A DNA stretch of 64,000 bases, taken from Cyanophora paradoxa (lineage: Eukaryota > Glaucocystophyceae > Cyanophorales > Cyanophoraceae). The notes below the pieces were generated by a model, which was given only the letters and a program-made list of their open reading frames with translations, was not told the origin of the DNA and made no database searches. Position 1 is the stretch's first letter. Each line of letters starts with the position of its first letter. The stretch is taken from positions 186,001-250,000 of the forward strand of contig QPMI01000436.1 in NCBI GenBank assembly GCA_004431415.1, read 5' to 3'. Below, piece after piece: positions 46,495 through 58,618 of this stretch. Made by a program: the position numbers and the translations under genes.

Positions 46495-49400
46495 GCCGGT
46501 CGGCACTTATATAATTATAATTAGGAAAGACCGTCGGACCGCTGGCTCGAGCTCCCGTCGAAAAACAAGGCCGGTACCGGTCCTGTCACAGGCTGTCAAA
46601 CAGATTGCATCGGTGCGGGCGCCCGCGCGGGCTCGCGCTCGAGCTAGTGCAGATCGCGAGCGGGGCGCTGGCGCCGTCTACTATAGTAGACGTATACGTA
46701 GAGCCTCGGCTACCGGCCGCTCGAGCTCCGCAAAGTGAGGCCTAGGGCCGGCCCTAGGCTCGCGTGGGCAATTGCAAGTCACCGGGTGTGATTGTATATA
46801 TACTATGATAATTTGGCGTTGAAGGCGCGCGCGACGTCGCCGAGGCCCTGAGGGTCGCGAGCTCCGAGGCTCGAGCCGCCGGGCCCCGCGGCCGGCCGCG
46901 GGTGCGCGCGCGGAAGCCAAATGCGCGCTAGTCGTTGCCAAGTTGTACATGTGGCCGGTTGCGAAAATGATTTGAATTTGAAGTCCGACGGTCGGCTCGG
47001 TCAACAAATTCGCAACTCGAAAATTCGGAGCTCGGCAATTAAAGCTCAACATGGCAATTGCAAGCTCGCGTGCGGATCCGATGATCTGGATCATACCCGC
47101 GTACGAGCAGCTGCAGGGCTAGCGCTAGCAATTGCAAGTACATTGGAATCTGCATGCGCAGCTGCAGCTGCAGCTGCAGTGATGTCAATGTTAACGTTAA
47201 CGTGGATCCCGGATGCCATGATGCAGATGATCACGATCATGATCATGATCAGCGGCTTGAAGCTATTAAGCGGCTTGATGCGACCGGTTCGATACCGCGG
47301 CCGTGAACGTAGGCCTAGCTATATAGCTATATATATAGGGCGGGGCCGGCGCCGCGCCGGCGCCGGCGGCCTGCGCGCGGCCGGCGCTGGCGGGCCGCCG
47401 CGGCAAGTCGAGATAAACTTCCGAAGTTCGGAATCAATTGCAATATATGTCATGCATACTATGATATCGCGTATGCCATGCGCGCGCGCCGGGGGGTCGC
47501 CCGGCCGGGCCCGGGGCCGCGCGCAGCGCTAGCTGTAGACTGGGAAGATCGTTGACGTAAGAAAGCATGTATATTGCGGGCCTCGGACATCGGCCGAGTG
47601 CTCTATTCCCTTGGCCAAGTGTACATGTGCCCTTAAGCTTCAGCTTCCGGATCTGAAGTCTGTGTTGGCCGCCGCGCGTGCGTCATGACTTCTGCTTGCG
47701 ATTGCAATGCGGTCCATGACCGGGCACTAACAACATGGAAACGCATGACGCCGACCACCGGAGGTGGAAGCGAAGAAAAGAAAAGAAGACTGGCCGGTCC
47801 ACGTGCGCCGTTGGCGCCGAGAGAGAAAGAAAGAGCTCGAAGGAGCTAGAGAGGGCTCGAGGGAGCGCTCCGAAAAGAGAAACTGATGATAAGGAAATTC
47901 GATCGGAGAAGAGAGAACGCGAGCGCCGGGCGCCGTCGCCGGCGCTACAAGAGCTACGGAGGCCCAGCGCTAGCGCTAGCGGCCAGTAGCGGATGATAAC
48001 AAAGGCCGGGACGCGGCGCGGGGCCCCGGGCGGCGCCTGAATCACGTGGCCGTTGGAGGTCCTGAGCACCGGCCGGTCCGGGCAGGATCCAGAAGGAACT
48101 CCAGAAGTCCGGCGGACTCTGAGGCGTGGGTGGAATCAGTACGCCGTGCGCCATAGGTCGTGCGCCACGGAGTCGCTTGCCGCGCTCGTGGCACATGCAT
48201 ATGGTCGGGCGTGTGCATGCGGACACGGCCGGGCGCGCGCGGTACCGTAGTACGTTGAGCGGACCCGAGGCGGCGCTGAACGGGTCCGGGGCCTCCAGTC
48301 CTGGAATGTGAACGACCGTGGTCGATTCGATCGAAAGGGATCGAAAACCTTGATGGTGTGCCGCCGTAGCGCCGAACTTCGATCAAGAGGAATCGCTTCG
48401 AGCCTCCGGCCGCGGTAGCGGCAGTTCGGCCTGCCGAATCGATGAATCTGTCGTAAAGTAGGCGAACGTGAGTCGCTCGTGTGCGCGTGTGCGCGTGTGC
48501 GTGTGCCTGCGGCGAGCTGGATGCTGGGGGTGCCGCGTGCGGCGGTCGCTTGCGACCGTGGATGATCTGCGTCGTTATCGATGATCTGGATCTTCGTCGA
48601 ACAACGATGATCTTCGGCCGCCGTCGTGAGGCGCCGGCGGTTGATGAGGCGTGACGATGATGATCTCGGGTGCTCGCGGCCTGATGAGGCCATGCGCGAG
48701 GATGATTAGTAAGGGTGCTGCTCGTGCCAGGAGGAGGCAGGTCGCGTGTTGCCGATCGAGGCGCGACCTGCGTCCGCGTTGGCGGCGAGTCGGCGCGCTT
48801 CGACGACCTGCGAACGGTCGAGTCAGTGATCTAGTATCGTTCGGTGCACTGCTGATGCTGGCAATGCCCGGCTAAGACGAAGCTGTCGCTCCCGCGGGGT
48901 AGCGGCAACTGCGAGGGGCCAGGGGCGAGCCCCCGGGGGGTACGGCGGGCCGAAGGGCGAGGTTCGAGGTTGGCCGTTCGCGCTCTGCCGTCCCTCGCTC
49001 AAAGAAAACAGATTACTCTCACGCGTTGCTGGAGTAATCAACTCCGCAGTGCCTACCCCCCAAGCGATTGCCGTGGTGCTAAATTGCCGAATTCAGCCTC
49101 TCGGCAATTTACGGCAATTCAAAACCATGGCGATTTAACTACTCCAGGCCCTGAGGTACTCCTACAGTAATTAGCTCCGAGGAGTCCGAGCCAGGCGAGC
49201 CTCCGACTCTAATTATAAGCTCCGGAATCCGGCCCGGCAACTTGGCAACTCGGCGGCAAGTCGGCGGCAACGGCCCGGCCGGCGGCCGGCCCGGTGGCGC
49301 CGGCCCGGCGGGCCGGCGGCGGCGGCGGCGCCGGGCGGCGCCGGCGCCGCCCGCCGGGCGCGGGGCGCCGGCGGGCGGCCGGCGCCGCCGGGCGGGCCGG

Positions 49401-50088
49401 GGCCGCCGGGCGGGCCGGGGCGGCCGGGCCGGGGCCGGCCCGGGCGGGCGCCCGGCCCGGCGGCCCGGCGGCCGCGGGCGGGCGCGCGGCGCGCGCGTGG
49501 CGCCGCGCGCGGCGGCGGCCCTCCCGCGGCCGCGAGACGGCGCGAGTCCGGACTCCGGAATCCAGATTCCGCCGAGTCCGGTGACTCCGGTCCAATATTT
49601 AATTTCCGAAGTTCCGGAGTCCGGACTCGGGGAACTTCGGAATCGACGGGATCCGGCCCGGCGGATTCCGGACTCTGCCAGTGAGTAGGCTTGCGGAGTC
49701 AATGCGGAGTCATTGCGGACTCGGCGCCGAGTCCGACGGTCGGCGGACTCGCGCTCCGGACTTCCGGTCCGTAAGTTCCGGACTCCGCCGGCCGGCCCGG
49801 GCCGGGAGGACCGGCCCGCGGGACTCGCGACCGTTCGGAATCGCGAGTCGCGACTCCGTTCGGACTCGCGAGCCTCAAGCTCGGAGTCGCGACTCCGACT
49901 CGGCGAGTCTCAGCACGCGGCAGCACACATGCACAGTAACAGTAACAGTAACAGTAACACTGTGACAGTCACTGAGTAACAGTAACAGTAATTATAACCA
50001 GCCTAGTAGTAGGCTAGTACTACCTCAGTACTACTACTGCCGTGGTGCTAAATTGCCGAATTCAGCCTCTCGGCAATTTACGGCAATC

Positions 50089-50135
50089 AGCCTCTGGTCT
50101 CAATTCTGACCGAAGGGAAGAAGAGACCAGAGGCT
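50089..50135. repeat. 13-bp inverted repeat at the duplication edge
   Basis: AGCCTCTGGTCTC at 50089-50101 and its exact complement GAGACCAGAGGCT at 50123-50135 form a perfect stem with a 21-nt loop, directly at the breakpoint of the segmental duplication. Confidence 0.9.
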
Positions 50136-50210
50136 CTAGTATCCACTTTTGATCCACAAATCGAGGTTACTCTCGAGGTTTTGGGTAGTAGGTATGCTAT
50201 GAATCGCTAT

Positions 50211-50281
50211 TAAAGATTCTGTGATGTCATTATGACGATGACCGATTGTTAAAAGATTCGGTGATGTCATTATGACGATCA
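50211..50281. repeat. two-copy tandem repeat
   Basis: AAAGATTCTGTGATGTCATT followed by ATGACGAT is present twice, about 42 bp apart, with one base change. Confidence 0.85.
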
Positions 50282-50514
50282 ATAGGTGTTGCTAGATTCT
50301 GTCAGCTGACTGTGGTAGGGTACGCTGTCATTAAGAAGCTCCGCAGTCTCTTACCGGCCTTGCGGTGCATGCATTTGCCGGCCGGCGGTCGCGATCGTTA
50401 CCGACGATCGACAACCGGCGGTCGCGATCGTTCGCGATCGAGCATCGGGTTCGCGAGAATTATGTATCCCATGGCCACATTGCGATTATGTACATGTATC
50501 TTTAGCTAGCCGCC

Positions 50515-50940
50515 CGGCCCGAAGAGAAGCTGACCGGCGCCAACCAATGGTATGGGCTGAAGCTTGGCTATTCGGTACCCGTAGAACCAGCCGTCCTGGA
50601 CGGCTGCTCACATCGCTTAGACCCACGTTCGAATCCTGGGAGTGAGTCTTTTAATAATTCGCCATCTTGCTTTCAGTCCGCGGTACGAAGTTCTTTAGCT
50701 AGGACATGGACTACAACATAGTAAGCCGCCCGAAGAGAAGCTGACCGGCGCCAACCAAAAGGTTTGGGCTGAAGCTTGGCTATCATAGTATTCGGTACCC
50801 GTAGACCAGCCGTCCCGGACGGCTGCTCACATCGCTTAGACCCAGGTTCGAATCCTGGGAGTGAGTCTTATTCACCATCTTGCTTTCAGTCCGCGGTACG
50901 AAGTTCTTTAGATAGAACACGGACAAGAATATAGTAAGCC
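50515..50940. repeat. two tandem about 214-bp units with tRNA-like B box
   Basis: Units start near 50515 and 50727 with GAAGAGAAGCTGACCGGCGC. Each holds a palindrome AGCCGTCCYGGACGGCT and then CCCAGGTTCGAATCCTGGG, a perfect T-arm-like stem with the Pol III B-box core GTTCGAATC, followed by AGTGAGTCT. The first copy has CCCACGTTCG, which breaks one pair. A matching 5' acceptor strand is not found, so I do not call a tRNA. A tRNA-derived SINE or pseudo-tRNA is possible. Confidence 0.6.
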
Positions 50941-51760
50941 GCCCGGGGCGCAGCGGCGGCCAATCTCTCGCTTGGTGCGCGCCTCCCCGTCCTTCAGCGC
51001 CGCGCCCCGCGCGACGAGGTGAGCGCAGGCGACCCGACTCGCGGCGCCTTCGCGGCAGGGCCGGGGCGGCCGGGGTGCAGCGGCGGCCCATGTCTCGCTT
51101 GGTGCGGGCCTCCCCGCCCTTCCCCGCCGCGCCCCGTGCGACAGGGCGGGCGCAGGTAGCTCGCCTCGCGGCGCCTTCACGGCGGGGGCGGCCGGGACGC
51201 AGCGGCGGCCCATCTATCGCTTGGTGCGCGCCTCCCCGCCCTTCACCGCCGCGCCCCGCGCGACAAGCCGAGCGCAGGCGACCCGACTCGCGGGGCGCAG
51301 CGGCGGCCCATCTCTCGCTTGGTGCGGGCCTCCCCGCCCTTCGGCGCCGCGCCTCGCGCGACGGGGCGGGCGCAGGGAGGTCGACTCGCGGCGCCCTCGC
51401 GGCGGCGGCGGCCGGGGCGCAGCGGCGGCCCATCTCTTGCTTGGTGCGCGCATCCCCACCCTTCGCCACCGCGCCCCGCGCGCCGGGGCGGGCGCAGGGA
51501 TCTCGACTCGCGGCGCCTTCGCGGCTGGGGCGACCGGAACGCAGCGGCGGCCCATCTCTCGCTTGGTGCGTGCCTCCCCGCCCTTCAGCGCCGCGCCCCG
51601 CGCGACGAGGTGAGCGCAGGCGACCCGACTCGCGGCGCCTTCGCGGCAGGGCCAGGGCGACCGGGATGCAGCGACGGCCAATCTCTCGCTTGGTGCGGGC
51701 CTCCCCGCCCTTCGGCGCCGCGCCTCGAGCGACGGGGCGGGCGCAGGGAGGAGAGAACCT
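50941..51760. repeat. about 120-bp GC-rich tandem repeat
   Basis: About seven imperfect units of the pattern GCAGCGGCGGCCCATCTCTC, CTTGGTGCGNGCCTCCCCGCC, GCGACTCGCGGCGCCNTCGC. Unit length varies from about 95 to 125. It is open on both strands because of composition. I do not support a gene. Confidence 0.85.
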
Positions 51761-51889
51761 CGAGCTCGGAGGCCCGTTCGACACGTCCGCCTTGTGTGCA
51801 GCGGTAGTAAATGTCGACGTCGCAGGTCCTAGTCCGATCGCTGCTCCGCTCGCGGTACGTGTGAGCTTGAGCTTGAGGCCCGCCCTCCC

Positions 51890-54755
51890 GGAGTCCCGCC
51901 CTTCCCGTTCGCGCCCCGCTGAATGCCCTCTAGATCTGCAGCATGGCGCCGCCTCCGGCCGATCTCATTTAAGCTTGCGCATGCCTGGCGCAGCTCGTGG
52001 ACGTGTGAGCTCGAGGCCCGCCCTCCGATCCCGCGCGGCCCTTCCCGTGCTAAGTGGCGCCCCGCTGACTGCCCTCTGCAGCTTGGCGCCGCCTCCGGCC
52101 GATCTCGCTTGCGCATGCCTGGCGCAGCTCGTGGACGTGTGAGCTCGAGGCCCGCCCTCCGATCCCGCGCTGCCCTTCCCGTTCTAAGTGGCGCCCCGCT
52201 GACTGCCCTCTGCAGCGCTAGCTTGGCGCCGCCTCCGGCCGATCTCGCTTGCGCATGCCTGGCGCAGCTCGTGGATGTGTGAGCTCGAGACCCGCCCTCC
52301 CGCGCTGCCCTTCCCGTGCTAAGTGGCGCCCCGCTGACTGCCCTCTGCAGCTTGGCGCCGCCTCTGGCCGATCTCGCTTGCGCATGCCTGGCGCAGCGCT
52401 AGCTCATGGACGTGTGAGCTCGAGGCCCGCCCTCCCGCGCGGCCCTTCCGGTTCTAAGTGGCGCCCCGCTGACTGCCCTCTGCAGCTTGGCGCCGCCTCT
52501 GGCCGATCTCGCTTGCGCATGCCTGGCGCAGCTCGTGGACGTGTGAGCTCGAGGCCCGCCCTCCCGCGCGCCGGCGGCCCTTCCGGTTCTAATTGGCGCC
52601 CCGCTGACTGCCCTCTGCAGCTTGGCGCCGCCTCCGGCCGATCTCGCTTGCGCATGCCTGGCGCAGCTCGTGGATGTGTGAGCTCGAGACCCGCCCTCCC
52701 GCGCTGCCCTTCCCGTGCTAAGAGGCGCCCGGCTGACTGCCCTCTGCAGCTTGGCGCCGCCTCCGGCCGATCTCGCTTGCGCATGCCTGGCACATGCGCA
52801 GCGCTAGCTCGTGGACGTGTGAGCTCGAGGCCCGCCCTCCCGCGCGGCCCTTCCCGTTCTAAGTGGCGCCCCGCTGACTGCCCTCTGCAGCTTGGCGCCG
52901 CCTCTGGCCGATCTCGCTTGCGCATGCCTGGCGCATGCGCAGCGCTAGCTCGTGGACGTGTGAGCTCGAGGCCCGCCCTCCCGCGCGCCGGCGGCTCTTC
53001 CCGTTCTAAGTGGCGCCCCGCTGACTGCCCTCTGCAGCGCTAGCTTGGCGCCGCCTCCGGCCGATCTCGCTTGCGCATGCCTGGCGCAGCTCGTGGATGT
53101 GTGAGCTCGAGACCCGCCCTCCCGCGCGGCCCTTCCCGTGCTAAGTGGCGCCCCGCTGACTGCCCTCTGCAGCTTGGCGCCGCCTCTGGCCGATCTCGCT
53201 TGCGCATGCCTGGCACATGCGCAGCGCTAGCTCGTGGACGTGTGAGCTCGAGGCCCGCCCTCCCGCGCGGCCCTTCCCGTTCTAAGTGGCGCCCCGCTGA
53301 CTGCCCTCTGCAGCTTGGCGCCGCCTCCGGCCGATCTCGCTTGCGCATGCCTGGCGCATGCGCAGCGCTAGCTCGTGGACGTGTGAGCTCGAGGCCCGCC
53401 CTCCCGCGCGCCGGCGGCTCTTCCCGTTCTAAGTGGCGCCCCGCTGACTGCCCTCTGCAGCGCTAGCTTGGCGCCGCCTCCGGCCGATCTCGCTTGCGCA
53501 TGCCTGGCGCAGCTCGTGGACGTGTGAGCTCGAGACCCGCCCTCCCGTGCGGCCCTTCCCGTTCTAAGTGGCGCCCCGCTGACTGCCCTCTGCAGCTTGG
53601 CGCCGCCTCCCGGAGTCCGGCCGATCTCGCTTGCGCATGCCTGGCGCATGCGCAGCGCTAGCTCGTGGACGTGTGAGCTCGAGGCCCGCCCTCCCGCGCG
53701 GCCCTTCCCGTTCTAAGTGGCGCCCCGCTGACTGCCCTCTGCAGCGCTAGCTTGGCGCCGCCTCCGGCCGATCTCGCTTGCGCATGCCTGGCGCAGCTCG
53801 TGGATGTGTGAGCTCGAGACCCGCCCTCCCGCGCGGCCCTTCCCGTGCTAAGTGGCGCCCCGCTGACTGCCCTCTGCAGCTTGGCGCCGCCTCTGGCCGA
53901 TCTCGCTTGCGCATGCCTGGCGCAGCGCTAGCTCGTGGACGTGTGAGCTCGAGACCCGCCCTCCCGCGCGGCCCTTCCGGTTCTAAGTGGCGCCCCGCTG
54001 ACTGCCCTCTGCAGCTTGGCGCCGCCTCTGGCCGATCTCGCTTGCGCATGCCTGGCGCAGCTCGTGGACGTGTGAGCTCGAGGCCCGCCCTCCCGCGCGC
54101 CGGCGGCCCTTCCCGTTCTAAGTGGCGCCCCGCTGACTGCCCTCTGCAGCGCTAGCTTGGCGCCGCCTCCGGCCGATCTCGCTTGCGCATGCCTGGCGCA
54201 GCTCGTGGATGTGTGAGCTCGAGACCCGCCCTCCCGCGCGGCCCTTTCCGTGCTAAGTGGCGCCCCGCTGACTGCCCTCTGCAGCTTGGCGCCGCCTCCG
54301 GCCGATCTCGCTTGCGCATGCCTGGCGCATGCGCAGCGCTAGCTCGTGGACGTGTGAGCTCGAGACCCGCCCTCCCGCGCTGCCCTTCCCGTGCTAAGAG
54401 GCGCCCGGCTGACTGCCCTCTGCAGCGCTAGCTTGGCGCCGCCTCCGGCCGATCTCGCTTGCGCATGCCTGGCACATGCGCAGCGCTAGCTCGTGGACGT
54501 GTGAGCTCGAGGCCCGCCCTCCGATCCCGCGCGGCCCTTCCCGTGCTAAGTGGCGCCCCGCTGACTGCCCTCTGCAGCGCTAGCTTGGCGCCGCCTCCGG
54601 CCGATCTCGCTTGCGCATGCCTGGCACATGCGCAGCGCTAGCTCGTGGACGTGTGAGCTCGAGGCCCGCCCTCCGATCCCGCGCGGCCCTTCCCGTGCTA
54701 AGTGGCGCCCCGCTGACTGCCCTCTGCAGCTTGGCGCCGCCTCCGGCCGATCTCG
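51890..54755. repeat. about 135-bp tandem repeat with palindromic insertions
   Basis: About twenty units of the order CTTGGCGCCGCCTCCGGCCG, ATCTCGCTTGCGCATGCCTG, GCGCAGCTCGTGGACGTGTG, AGCTCGAGGCCCGCCCTCCC, GCTGACTGCCCTCTGCAG. Units differ mainly by whole short insertions at fixed spots: GCTAGC after CAGC, TGCGCA after GCGCA, a 6-base CCGGCG after CGCGCG, and 5 bases with GATC after CCCTCC. Long frames on both strands are composition effects. Confidence 0.92.
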
Positions 54756-55778
54756 AAGTTCACCCCTGTACATGTGCGGATTAGACCGGGCTGATGTCTG
54801 ATCGGCACTTAGACGCTATTGCTGCAATTCCTTCCACTGGTGCTACCGAGTATGTATACGTAGAATAGTACTGCTGCAGTCTGATGGTTCGATTCTTGCT
54901 TGTGCATGTGCCACTGCAGCTGTGCTATGCATATGTCGTCTGTTTCAAATGTGATGTACCGCCACGTGCCGTCCCGCCTTCCAGCCAGCCCCGGAGTGAG
55001 CACCCGATCATTCCTCGCATCAGTGCAGCTCGTGTGAGGCCCGTCTTCTCGCCCTGCCCGTTCTAAGCGGCGCCCCACTGGCCGCCCTGCGCAGCTTGGA
55101 CTGGGTCGCTGCCGTGCGCCGTCCCAGCTGCCCCGCGGCCGCCCCCGCCGAGCCCATGGCCAGCCCCGCCCCGGCCCCGCCCCGCCCCGTCCCGTCCTCC
55201 CCGCGCCGCTCGCCGTGCCCCACCTCGCGATCGCTCCGCCCCGCCCCGCCTCGCCTTGCGCATGCCCCGCTCTAGATCTGCCCCGCCCCGCCTCATAATC
55301 ACCCCGCCCTGTCCGCGTGCGCGGCGCCGTATCGCACCTGCAGCTGCAGCTGCCCCTGACCGCCCTGCCCTGCCCCGCCCCGCCCCTGCGGTGCCTCCGC
55401 CCAGACATCTTGTTGAGCCTCGGAGCCGCGCCGCCACCCCCCTTGCCCCCGTAAATTCATAAACGGTCTGCGTATACGTATACGTATACGTATGCACTAT
55501 TGGGCGGCGACATCCCCCCCGTCGGCGATATAAACGTTGTGGGTATGGCACCCGGTGACCCTGGATAATAGCCAACGTCAACTGCCTTCGGAGGGTGTCG
55601 ACGTCCCCTAAACGTGCCCCGTAGCTCTTCCAAGTTTGCGTGCCCGGCCTGTGCAAATTGAATAGGGTGGTTATATAAATGCAGAGTGAATGAGCCTCGG
55701 AGTGAATCCGAGGGCCGGGCTGGTAAGAAGTCCCGAGTTATCCCAAGCTGACGTGTTGGGGCCGGGATCCTCAGCCCC
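54756..55778. other. spacer without supported gene
   Basis: No coding chain found. The 55160-55400 stretch is rich in CCCCGCCCCG words. CGTATACGTATACGTATACG near 55471-55490 is a perfect alternating palindrome. Confidence 0.45.
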
Positions 55779-58265
55779 TTACTCATCCTCATCCGCCTCC
55801 TCTAGATCTTCTTCTGATTCGAATTCTTCCTCGAGCTTTTCATTTTCGCTCTTCGGTTTCTTCTGCTTCCTGGGCCTGAGGTTGTACTTCACTCCCGCCT
55901 TCCGCTTGGTCCCGTTGACCTGCGACTCGGCGATTCCGGTCATCCTTTTTATACTATACGCAATGTACCAGCGTGTGTGCACCTCTCGCGATCGGTCAGC
56001 CGGCCCGGCGGGGAACGATGCCTTGCTGCAGCTGGCACCGCGTACAACGGCGAACGGGTTGGCCTTCAACGTCATGGGTAACTTGACGGGGCTCCCTATC
56101 CCGTTCAGCACTGGGCCATGACTAGTACTGGTCGCAGCAAGATTGCCGGTACGTATACCGGTGTTAATAGCTGCTCCTTTGCCATTGAAGAGCACTGCCC
56201 TCCATGGTTATTCCCGTAAACGACAGTAAGTGGACCCTGCTCACCCGTTCGATTGCAATTGGTGGCATTTTCGAGTGGGACCGACGCGTGCAGATGGGTG
56301 TAGGCGTCCGGAGTCTTCATGATCAGCGACTTCGTGACGAACCCTTCAGGCAGGCGCTTCCTTTTCTCCTCGTACTCAGTGAGGCCCATCACATCCGAGT
56401 AGTAGCCGAACCACAGTTCAGATGGAGCGAAGCTATAGCTGGAACTGGATCGGTCAAACTTGAACTACACGCACCACGTTCATAGTCATTGAGTCAGCCA
56501 CTTGTTGGAATTGGAAGAAATTTTAAATGCTCTCGCACCTCTGCAAATGCAACGACGATGTCTGCAGCACCGTCAACGTTGTAGTTGTCGTACAGCACGC
56601 CAAGTGACTCGAACTTGGCGTCCCTCCCGAACCGAGCAGTCACCTTACACCCTTTCTTGTCCATGCAAACGTATCCATCCTCGTCCTCCTTGATCACGCA
56701 GTTCACGTTGTCTGATTTTAATATCGATATCGGTGTACGTCGGGGCACCCCGGCCCTTGCATACCACGTTGTCACAATTGAATCAAAACACGCACATTCA
56801 CTGAACCGGTTCGAATCACACTGCTTGTTTACGTTCACGTAGTCGTGCGTAGCGGCCGTAAAATCAGAAACGATGTCATAGCGCATCATGACGAACGTGG
56901 TGCGGTCCATGTTCGCCAGTTTATGCGGCATCGATATCCCGGCGAGACAAGGATCCTGCCCTCCATTGATTAATTATTATATAATTACATCTTTAATCAA
57001 AGAGCGATTTAAAGAAGGCGAACTTACATCTTCGTGCACGGCCTCGAATGAGATGCTGCCAACGTTGCCAGAATTAATCTGAATCTCCTTGAGCAGTGTT
57101 CGATCCCGTGACAGGGGCCACGCCATCTTGTCATTCGCAGTGCCCTTCACCAAGTACCGGGCCCGTGCCGACGCTTTCATGAACAGGTACTGCAATTGTA
57201 TTATATCAGCCCCGTTAACGTTAGATTATTTGAAGTTGAACTAGATAGATTGACTTAGAGCTTACCATACCGTCCGTGCTGCAGCTTGCATTCAGCTGGT
57301 TGATAATGGTGTTCACTTGCCTAATAATATCGCCTTTAGCGGTCAATTTATCCGCATTGTTCGCCATCGCGCCGGTGAAAATCCGAACAGGGATTTTATC
57401 TCCAACCTGCGAATTATATTGCGTTCAATTGCAGAGCATTGATATCGTAATACTCATAGTCAAAACAAACATACCTCGTCTTCCAGTGTGCCTCGGACGG
57501 AATTCCCGTTACCGTTCTTCCCCGTGATTGTGTGCATGTTTGCAATCCGGACGATGCCTTCGAACTCCCTTCCTTCTTTCAAGTCCATGAAGGTGCGTGC
57601 CACAGTGATTCGCTTGCTGGGCCTGGGAGACATTAGATTATTTGAATAACCACAGACTATTGATATCTGTACATGCATATGTGTACAAGACACGTACGAT
57701 GTCAAAATGTTTCCCGTCGGTGTGCCAGCTGCAACTGCAGCTACGAGCACGGGAGTCGCGCTACGCACGTGCGTTCCGCTGATCAGCCTTCAAAATTCGT
57801 TTTCATCGATGCGTACTTATCATAATATGTCTCAAAGTCTTTATTGAAAACACGTACATGTAGCCGGCTGTATCTTCGGACGTGCGACCATTCGTGGCAT
57901 GAGCTGTCTCCCCACTGCCGGCTCCCCCATGGCCACCCACAACGCCTCCAGCTTCCAGACTGAGGACGTCACCCCCACTGTCAATCACTTTAGTTAATTG
58001 ATTGGCCCTTTAGCATCTCAATGGATGCGCCCAAGCTTAAACCCGCGCACCTGCAGCTGGCGGACGTCTTCGGCGTCACATGTACAGTTTCCGCCTGCGC
58101 CGTCACCTCAACTTCAGGCTCCTTCGGCCCTTTCGTTGCATGGCCCTTTGCGCCTGCTTTGGCCGGCGACGCTTGCACTAGAAACGTCTTCGGCGCAGTT
58201 GCGTCAGCCGGCGAAGCAGCTGGAGCTGCAGCTGCGCCTGCTGCCGCCTTGGACGAGCGCGTCAT
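55779..58265 (-). CDS. nuclear-looking protein with possible OB fold and acidic tail
   Basis: Nine exons join in phase to 639 aa: 58265-58051, 57977-57858, 57778-57698, 57622-57475, 57406-57266, 57189-57028, 56955-56539, 56464-56245, 56194-55779. The N-terminus is Ala/Pro/Lys-rich and disordered-looking. Residues about 140-270 alternate strand-like blocks (FEGIVRIANMHTITG, NSVRGTLEDEVGDKIPVRIF, MYLFMKASARARYLV) in a way that recalls OB-fold DNA-binding domains of replication protein A. That is inference from pattern only. A middle exon has a cluster of Cys (CDSNRFSECACFDS) and SILKSDNVNCVIKEDEDGYV. The C-terminus has a basic run (YNLRPRKQKKPKSENEK) followed by an acidic tail (EEEFESEEDLEEADEDE), common in nuclear proteins. 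All donors are GT. The gene is certain; the function is not. Confidence 0.85.
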
Positions 58266-58618
58266 GTTTGATTGCCGAATGGAGTGTGACCGTGGTTGCC
58301 GTATACGTACTATTCAAATTCTGGACTAACAGTAGCGATCACCTACGTACTAACCGCCTCACCGTAAAGGTGCCTGCTCGGACTTGATAGGTGCACTATA
58401 TATATCTATGGCACTCGCGATCGAGCTCAGGCCCCGCGGCCTTCTTACATCGATGGTTCGGCTGCTGCGGCGTACGCGTACGGTATGATGTTTCTACCAG
58501 CCTCGTCGATGTCTTCTGCGACACGCCATCGACATCTGGTGTGACGTCGACCTCGCGATTGGCGACACGCGAGGCGGCCGGCCACTTCCGGGCGTCTAAA
58601 TATCTCGCCGCCGGCGCC
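58266..58618. other. spacer without supported gene
   Basis: Region upstream of the minus-strand 9-exon gene and likely to carry its promoter. No defined element was recognised. Confidence 0.4.

Larger units (their letters stand above)
44917..50087. repeat. segmental duplication E, copy 2 (filled retroelement site)
   Basis: Second copy of 32855-36961, interrupted at 45443-46494 by a retroelement plus its target duplication. It ends after one full 966-bp unit (49070-50038) and a 49-base stub of the next, followed directly by unrelated DNA. Confidence 0.92.

Noticed and set aside
50560-50880. Functional tRNA genes
   Set aside because: The T arm is perfect but no acceptor or anticodon arm of proper size could be paired.
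50783-53466. Several 100-350-aa frames in the GC-rich tandem arrays
   Set aside because: Both strands are open, repeats are not multiples of three, and there are no splice sites or domains.
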